From Fibrobacter sp. (lineage in GTDB: Bacteria > Fibrobacterota > Fibrobacteria > Fibrobacterales > Fibrobacteraceae): a DNA stretch of 64,000 bases. Each line of letters begins with the position of its first letter. Positions within the stretch are counted from its first letter, which is position 1. The position numbers and the translations under genes are program-made. The stretch covers positions 22,827 through 86,826 of the forward strand of contig JAFXLS010000053.1 of assembly GCA_017530965.1 (NCBI GenBank), read 5' to 3'. Below, piece by piece: positions 60,567 through 64,000 of this stretch. Under the pieces are notes generated by a model that worked only from the letters and a program-made list of their open reading frames with translations, made no database searches and was not told where the DNA came from.

Positions 60567-61277
60567 CTAACCCTTTGTGGCCTTTTCCTGCAAGGCTTCC
60601 TCATCAAAGATCACAATGTCCTTGCCAGTCATGGCAATCGCATTCGCCTTTACCAACAAGGAACAGATGCGGCTCACCGTTTCGCGGGTCGTACCCGACA
60701 TGTCCGCCAACTGCTGCTGAGTGGGGCGGTTGTGAATCACCGTCACCATCTGGCCGTTGTCCGTATGGATACGCATGCCGCGTTCTTCCATCAGGTTCAG
60801 GAGAGTGCCCGCAACGCGGCCGCTCACCGACATGGTGGAAAGGGAACCGATCTGCTTATTGGCCTTGCGGAGTCGCTTGCTCATTTCAGAAAGGAGCGAC
60901 ATGGCGATTTCCGGAGTCTGGCGAATAAGGGTCAAGAAGGGTTCCCGGTGGATAATCATCAGCTGGGCATCGGTGACGGTGCGCACCGAGGCAGACCTCG
61001 GTTCGCCGTCGATGAGCGACATTTCACCAAAGAAGTCACCGCGTTCCAAGAAACTGAGAATCGTCTCGCGACCATCGACGCCGGTCATGTAGACCTGCAC
61101 CGTCCCCGAAGCAATCAGGTACAGCGCCTTCATCGAGCAGTCGCCTTCGAGCACTACGGTTTCGTCGCGGTTGAAGTCCTGGACAACAACCAAATTGGCA
61201 AGCAAGCCAAGTTGTTCTTCCGTCAATTCAGAGAAAAGGTCAACCCCTTTCAAGAGTCCACATACATTGCTGTCCAT
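60567..61277 (-). CDS. Crp/Fnr-family transcriptional regulator
   Basis: The cyclic-nucleotide-binding domain (1-130) has GDCSMKALYLIASGTVQVYM and the phosphate-binding cassette FFGEMSLIDGEPRSASVR. A long dimer helix leads to the Crp-type HTH, PTQQQLADMSGTTRETVSRICSLL, the classic recognition helix. No N-terminal Fe-S cysteine set (as in Fnr) is present. Of the residues that bind cAMP in Crp, the GE and RS pairs are conserved, so a cyclic nucleotide ligand is plausible. It is transcribed 26 bases after purA. Confidence 0.94.
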   Translation of the reverse strand: MDSNVCGLLKGVDLFSELTEEQLGLLANLVVVQDFNRDETVVLEGDCSMKALYLIASGTVQVYMTGVDGRETILSFLERGDFFGEMSLIDGEPRSASVRTVTDAQLMIIHREPFLTLIRQTPEIAMSLLSEMSKRLRKANKQIGSLSTMSVSGRVAGTLLNLMEERGMRIHTDNGQMVTVIHNRPTQQQLADMSGTTRETVSRICSLLVKANAIAMTGKDIVIFDEEALQEKATKG

Positions 61278-61303
61278 TTCTTCTTTCTCCTTCGATTAGA
61301 TTC

Positions 61304-62587
61304 CTAGTCCAAATCCACGATAATGCTCTGGTCGCGCTTAGCACCAATCGAGATCATGCCGATCTTCACGCCTACCAGTTCCGCCATGCGGTTCAGGTAC
61401 TTGCGAGCATTTTCCGGCAATTCTTCGAGCTTGCGGCACTTGGTGGTATCGCACTTCCAGCCCGGCATTTCTTCGTAGACCGGCACGCAGCGGCCGACCT
61501 TGGAAAGCTGGTTCGGGAAGTTTTCAATCTTTTCACCATCGCATTCGTAGTGAGTGCAAATCTTGATAGTGTCGAACGTATCGAGCACGTCGAGCTTGGT
61601 AATGGCGAGGTGGGTAAGGCCATTCACCACGGCAGCCTTGCGGACCACCGGGGCATCGAACCAACCGCAGCGGCGGTTACGGCCCGTGGTTGCACCATAT
61701 TCGTTACCAATCTTACGGAGCGTGTCGCCCGTTTCGTCCAAAAGTTCGGTCGGGAACGGACCGTTACCCACGCGGGTCGTGTATGCCTTGACGACACCGA
61801 CCACCTGGTCGATAGCCGTGGGGCCAATGCCAGCGCCGCAGCTTGCATAGCCTGCGACCGTGTTGCTGGAGGTCACGAACGGGTAAGTACCCTGGTCCAC
61901 GTCGAGGATGGTGCCCTGGGCGCCTTCGAACACCAGGCGCTTGCCGGCCTTCACGGCGGCATAGAGCATGGCGCTCACGTCGCGCACGAACGGCTTGATC
62001 TTCTGGCCGAGTTCCAAGTAGTCCTTGATGACCTTTTCCGGGTCGATTTCGGGCACGTCGTACATCACCTTGAATTCTTCGTTGTGAACCTTGGCCATGG
62101 CTTCGACACGGGGGCGCAGTTCGCGTTCGTCCATCAGGTCGCCCACGCGAACGCCGATACGGTTCACCTTGTCGCTATAGCAAGGGCCAATGCCACGACC
62201 CGTGGTACCGATAGCAGCCTTACCAGCCTTCTTTTCTTTTGCCTTGTCCAGAGTAGAGTGGTACGGGAGCACCACGTGAGCGTTGTCGGCAATGAACAGG
62301 CGGCCTTCCGGGTTGATACCCTTGGTGTGGAGGTCAGCAATTTCATCCAGCGTCTGAATCGGATCCAGCACCACGCCGTTACCGATTACGCAAATTTTGT
62401 CTTCGTGCATGATGCCCGAGGGAATCAAGTGGAACACGAACTTCTTGTCGCCCACTTCTACGGTATGGCCAGCATTAGCGCCGCCCTGGAAACGCACGAT
62501 GTAGTCTGCGTCCAGAGTCAGAAAATCAACAACCTTGGCCTTGCCTTCGTCACCCCATTGGGAACCGATTACAACACGATTTGCCAT
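61304..62587 (-). CDS. purA: Adenylosuccinate synthetase
   Basis: PurA joins IMP and aspartate using GTP on the way to AMP. ATG 62587 with AAGGA upstream gives MANRVVIGSQWGDEGKAKVVD, the standard N-terminus and 427-residue length. The frame continues upstream without a plausible start. Motifs include QGGANAGHTV (GTP/IMP site), GTTGRGIGPCYSDK, EGAQGTILDVDQGTYPFVTSSN, and RRCGWFDAPVVRKA. All active-site residues (the early D of GDEGKAK and H of AGHT) are present. Confidence 0.98.
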   Translation of the reverse strand: MANRVVIGSQWGDEGKAKVVDFLTLDADYIVRFQGGANAGHTVEVGDKKFVFHLIPSGIMHEDKICVIGNGVVLDPIQTLDEIADLHTKGINPEGRLFIADNAHVVLPYHSTLDKAKEKKAGKAAIGTTGRGIGPCYSDKVNRIGVRVGDLMDERELRPRVEAMAKVHNEEFKVMYDVPEIDPEKVIKDYLELGQKIKPFVRDVSAMLYAAVKAGKRLVFEGAQGTILDVDQGTYPFVTSSNTVAGYASCGAGIGPTAIDQVVGVVKAYTTRVGNGPFPTELLDETGDTLRKIGNEYGATTGRNRRCGWFDAPVVRKAAVVNGLTHLAITKLDVLDTFDTIKICTHYECDGEKIENFPNQLSKVGRCVPVYEEMPGWKCDTTKCRKLEELPENARKYLNRMAELVGVKIGMISIGAKRDQSIIVDLD

Positions 62588-62845
62588 ATATCCTTCGTTT
62601 TTATTTCTAGTTAAACACGAAAATAAGCTACCCAGGGAATTTCCCTGAGCCCTTTTTCGCCATAAAGATAGTAAAGAGCGGCAAGTCGCGAACAGCGAAA
62701 TCAAAGGAAGACCGCCCCAACAAGCCGAAAAAAGGGAGCCGAGGCATAAATTTCGCAAAACAGCACCGTTTATACGCCCCTTTTGGCAAAATACAAACAA
62801 ATTAACGTTGTTTTCGGCCATTTTTTTGCCAAGGGGCCGTCCACC
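62588..62845. other. Intergenic region upstream of purA
   Basis: No gene is seen. A short hairpin CAGGGA/TCCCTG lies at 62633-62647 in the purA leader on the minus strand. The rest is low in structure, with runs of A and T near 62770-62830, a plausible promoter zone for purA. Nothing resembling a purine riboswitch was found. Confidence 0.3.
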
Positions 62846-63037
62846 CTAATCCTCGCATTCGGATACCGCTTTTTCGGAGCAGACGATATCGGCAAGCAAT
62901 GAATTCTCCGTCCTCCGCATACATTCCTCATATATGGAACTCTGACATGGGTCAGAATGCGAATAGCCGCACGAGCACAAAAACACCATGGCTAGCACGG
63001 CGCAATTCAGGATCAACAAAGTCAGCCAAGTCTTCAC
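62846..63037 (-). CDS. Small Cys-rich lipoprotein
   Basis: A 63-residue product begins at GTG 63037. A membrane/signal segment (WLTLLILNCAVLAMVFL) ends in the lipobox CSC, leaving a mature peptide of about 40 residues with four more cysteines (CQSS, EECM, IVCS, SECED), which could form two disulfide bonds. I do not know a family. The start codon has no clear ribosome site. It sits between a terminator and purA, with 258 bp on its downstream side. Confidence 0.5.
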   Translation of the reverse strand: MKTWLTLLILNCAVLAMVFLCSCGYSHSDPCQSSIYEECMRRTENSLLADIVCSEKAVSECED

Positions 63038-63052
63038 GATTTCTAAAATAGC

Positions 63053-63083
63053 AAAAGAACGCCTTTTCGGGGCGTTCTTTTTT
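63053..63083. terminator. Bidirectional terminator next to the small lipoprotein
   Basis: GAACGCC (63057-63063) and GGCGTTC (63071-63077) form a 7-bp stem with a 7-nt loop, with A-run before and T-run after. It should end the leftward MoxR transcript. Confidence 0.85.
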
Positions 63084-63121
63084 CAAATGATTTCTGCGCG
63101 ACACTCGCGCCCCGAAGTTCA

Positions 63122-64000
63122 CTAAGGAACTTCAACGCTGTCGAGAATCTTCTGCACCACGGTCTCGGCGGAAACTTCTTCCGCTTCGGCCTCGTAACTG
63201 AGGATAATGCGGTGACGGAGCACTTCCATGGCGACCGCCTTCACGTCTTCCGGTGTCACATAGGCGCGGCCCTGGATGAACGCATGGGCCTTCGAAGCCT
63301 GGGCAAGGCCGATGGATGCACGCGGCGAGGCGCCCACTTCCACAAAGCCCACCAGGTCGCTACGCTTGATGCTGCCCGGATCGCGGGTCGCAAGCACCAG
63401 GTTCACGATGTATTCGCGCACGCGTTCGTCCACGTACACCTGCTTCACCAGCTGGCGGGCGGCAAGGATATCTTCCTTCGTGGCGACAGCCTGCGGCTGA
63501 CGGAGTCCCGCACCGGCAACGGCATCGAGAATCTTCATTTCGTCGGCCTTGTTCGGGTAGCTGACCTTCACCTTCAACAGGAAACGGTCCACCTGGGCTT
63601 CGGGCAGCGGGTAGGTACCTTCCTGCTCGATGGGGTTCTGTGTGGCAAGCACCAGGAACGGTTCATCCAGCTTGAACGTCTCGTCGCCAATCGTGATGTG
63701 ACGTTCCTGCATGGCTTCGAGCAATGCGCTCTGCACCTTCGACGGAGCACGGTTAATTTCGTCGGCGAGCACCAGGTTCGTAAACAGCGGGCCCTTGCGG
63801 GTCTCGAACTTCGCTTCCTTCGAGTTGTAAATCGTGGTACCCAGCAAGTCGGCCGGCAACAGGTCGGGAGTGAACTGAATGCGCTTGAAATCGAGCGAAA
63901 CGGCATCGGCAAAAGCCTTCACCGCAGTCGTCTTGGCAAGACCCGGCAGGCCTTCCAGCAACACGTGGCCGTCCGCCAGAATACCCGTCAGAATGCTTTC
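63122..64000 (-). CDS. MoxR-family AAA+ ATPase, partial at right edge
   Basis: The frame continues past position 63964 to the window edge (the residues before GLAKT read ILADGHVLLEGLPG), so the N-terminus is cut off. Motifs are Walker A GLPGLAKTT, PDLLPADLLG, Walker B LVLADEINRAPSKVQSALLEAMQER, sensor 1 LATQNPIEQEGTYPLPEAQVDRF, and the ASPRASIGLAQASKAHAF sensor-2 block. MoxR ATPases are chaperones that often act with a VWA-domain or DUF58 protein in an operon, which should lie downstream or upstream beyond the window. A terminator follows. Confidence 0.95.
   Translation of the reverse strand, partial: ESILTGILADGHVLLEGLPGLAKTTAVKAFADAVSLDFKRIQFTPDLLPADLLGTTIYNSKEAKFETRKGPLFTNLVLADEINRAPSKVQSALLEAMQERHITIGDETFKLDEPFLVLATQNPIEQEGTYPLPEAQVDRFLLKVKVSYPNKADEMKILDAVAGAGLRQPQAVATKEDILAARQLVKQVYVDERVREYIVNLVLATRDPGSIKRSDLVGFVEVGASPRASIGLAQASKAHAFIQGRAYVTPEDVKAVAMEVLRHRIILSYEAEAEEVSAETVVQKILDSVEVP

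Overview
The window looks like a chromosomal segment of a Fibrobacter species (phylum Fibrobacterota). The main reason is five genes carrying the FISUMP module (Fibrobacter succinogenes major paralogous domain), recognisable by blocks such as DGQTYKTVVIG, WMAQNLNY, G-x-CP-x-GWHLP and a terminal RC(I/L/V)-x-D/K. Four of them are lipoproteins with long Ser-rich linkers. A GH44-type glycanase, a CE1-type esterase and C-terminal sorting modules of type IX secretion style also fit this group. No mobile element, integrase, rRNA or CRISPR array was seen. The taxonomic call rests on protein signatures and not on a database search.

Region 1-10.6 kb is a defence island on the minus strand. It holds a single-polypeptide Type ISP restriction-modification enzyme with an added N-terminal ASCH-like domain. 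Next come a two-gene Hachiman system (hamA nuclease, hamB helicase) and an AlbA_2/ATPase protein that runs off the left edge. hamAB is visibly AT-rich next to its surroundings. Upstream of the ISP gene lies a long nested rod-like inverted structure with an alternative terminator on the same strand, a candidate leader RNA or small RNA. Downstream of hamB an in-frame coding-like tail follows the stop codon.

Region 10.6-24 kb holds a FISUMP protein with a discoidin-like domain, metH, a secreted GH44 glycanase, a DUF975 membrane protein, and a leftward group (DivIVA-like, DUF167, HD-GYP, flavodoxin lipoprotein). A divergent GGDEF-like gene with a damaged signature follows. Region 23.7-31.5 kb is a tightly packed rightward run: hisE-hisG, an EAL-HDOD protein, recR, engB, an MlaE/MlaF-type lipid ABC transporter, then pyrC, aroD and a PTS EIIA gene. 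Many of these overlap or abut and are probably cotranscribed at least in part. A textbook sigma-70 promoter drives a tRNA-Val(CAC).

Region 31.6-48 kb holds a TolC-like protein, a MATE transporter fused to a GHKL-like ATPase domain, an hsp20 gene behind a near-perfect sigma-54 promoter, the CE1 esterase, a phosphohexomutase, a GGDEF protein, a DinG-type helicase-exonuclease, and an envelope-related leftward set (Ig-like lipoprotein, lepB with a very large insertion, LytTR regulator, NlpE-like and FGE-like lipoproteins).

Region 48-64 kb starts with a large secreted protein built on an M6-metalloprotease fold whose HExxH motif has been lost. Four FISUMP lipoproteins follow as two convergent tandem pairs. 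A leftward envelope and housekeeping set comes last: a LolB-like lipoprotein, a TPR lipoprotein, a PASTA protein, a Crp/Fnr regulator, purA, a tiny lipoprotein and a MoxR ATPase cut by the right edge. Overall the segment combines envelope biogenesis, c-di-GMP-type signalling and core metabolism, with one defence island at its left end.
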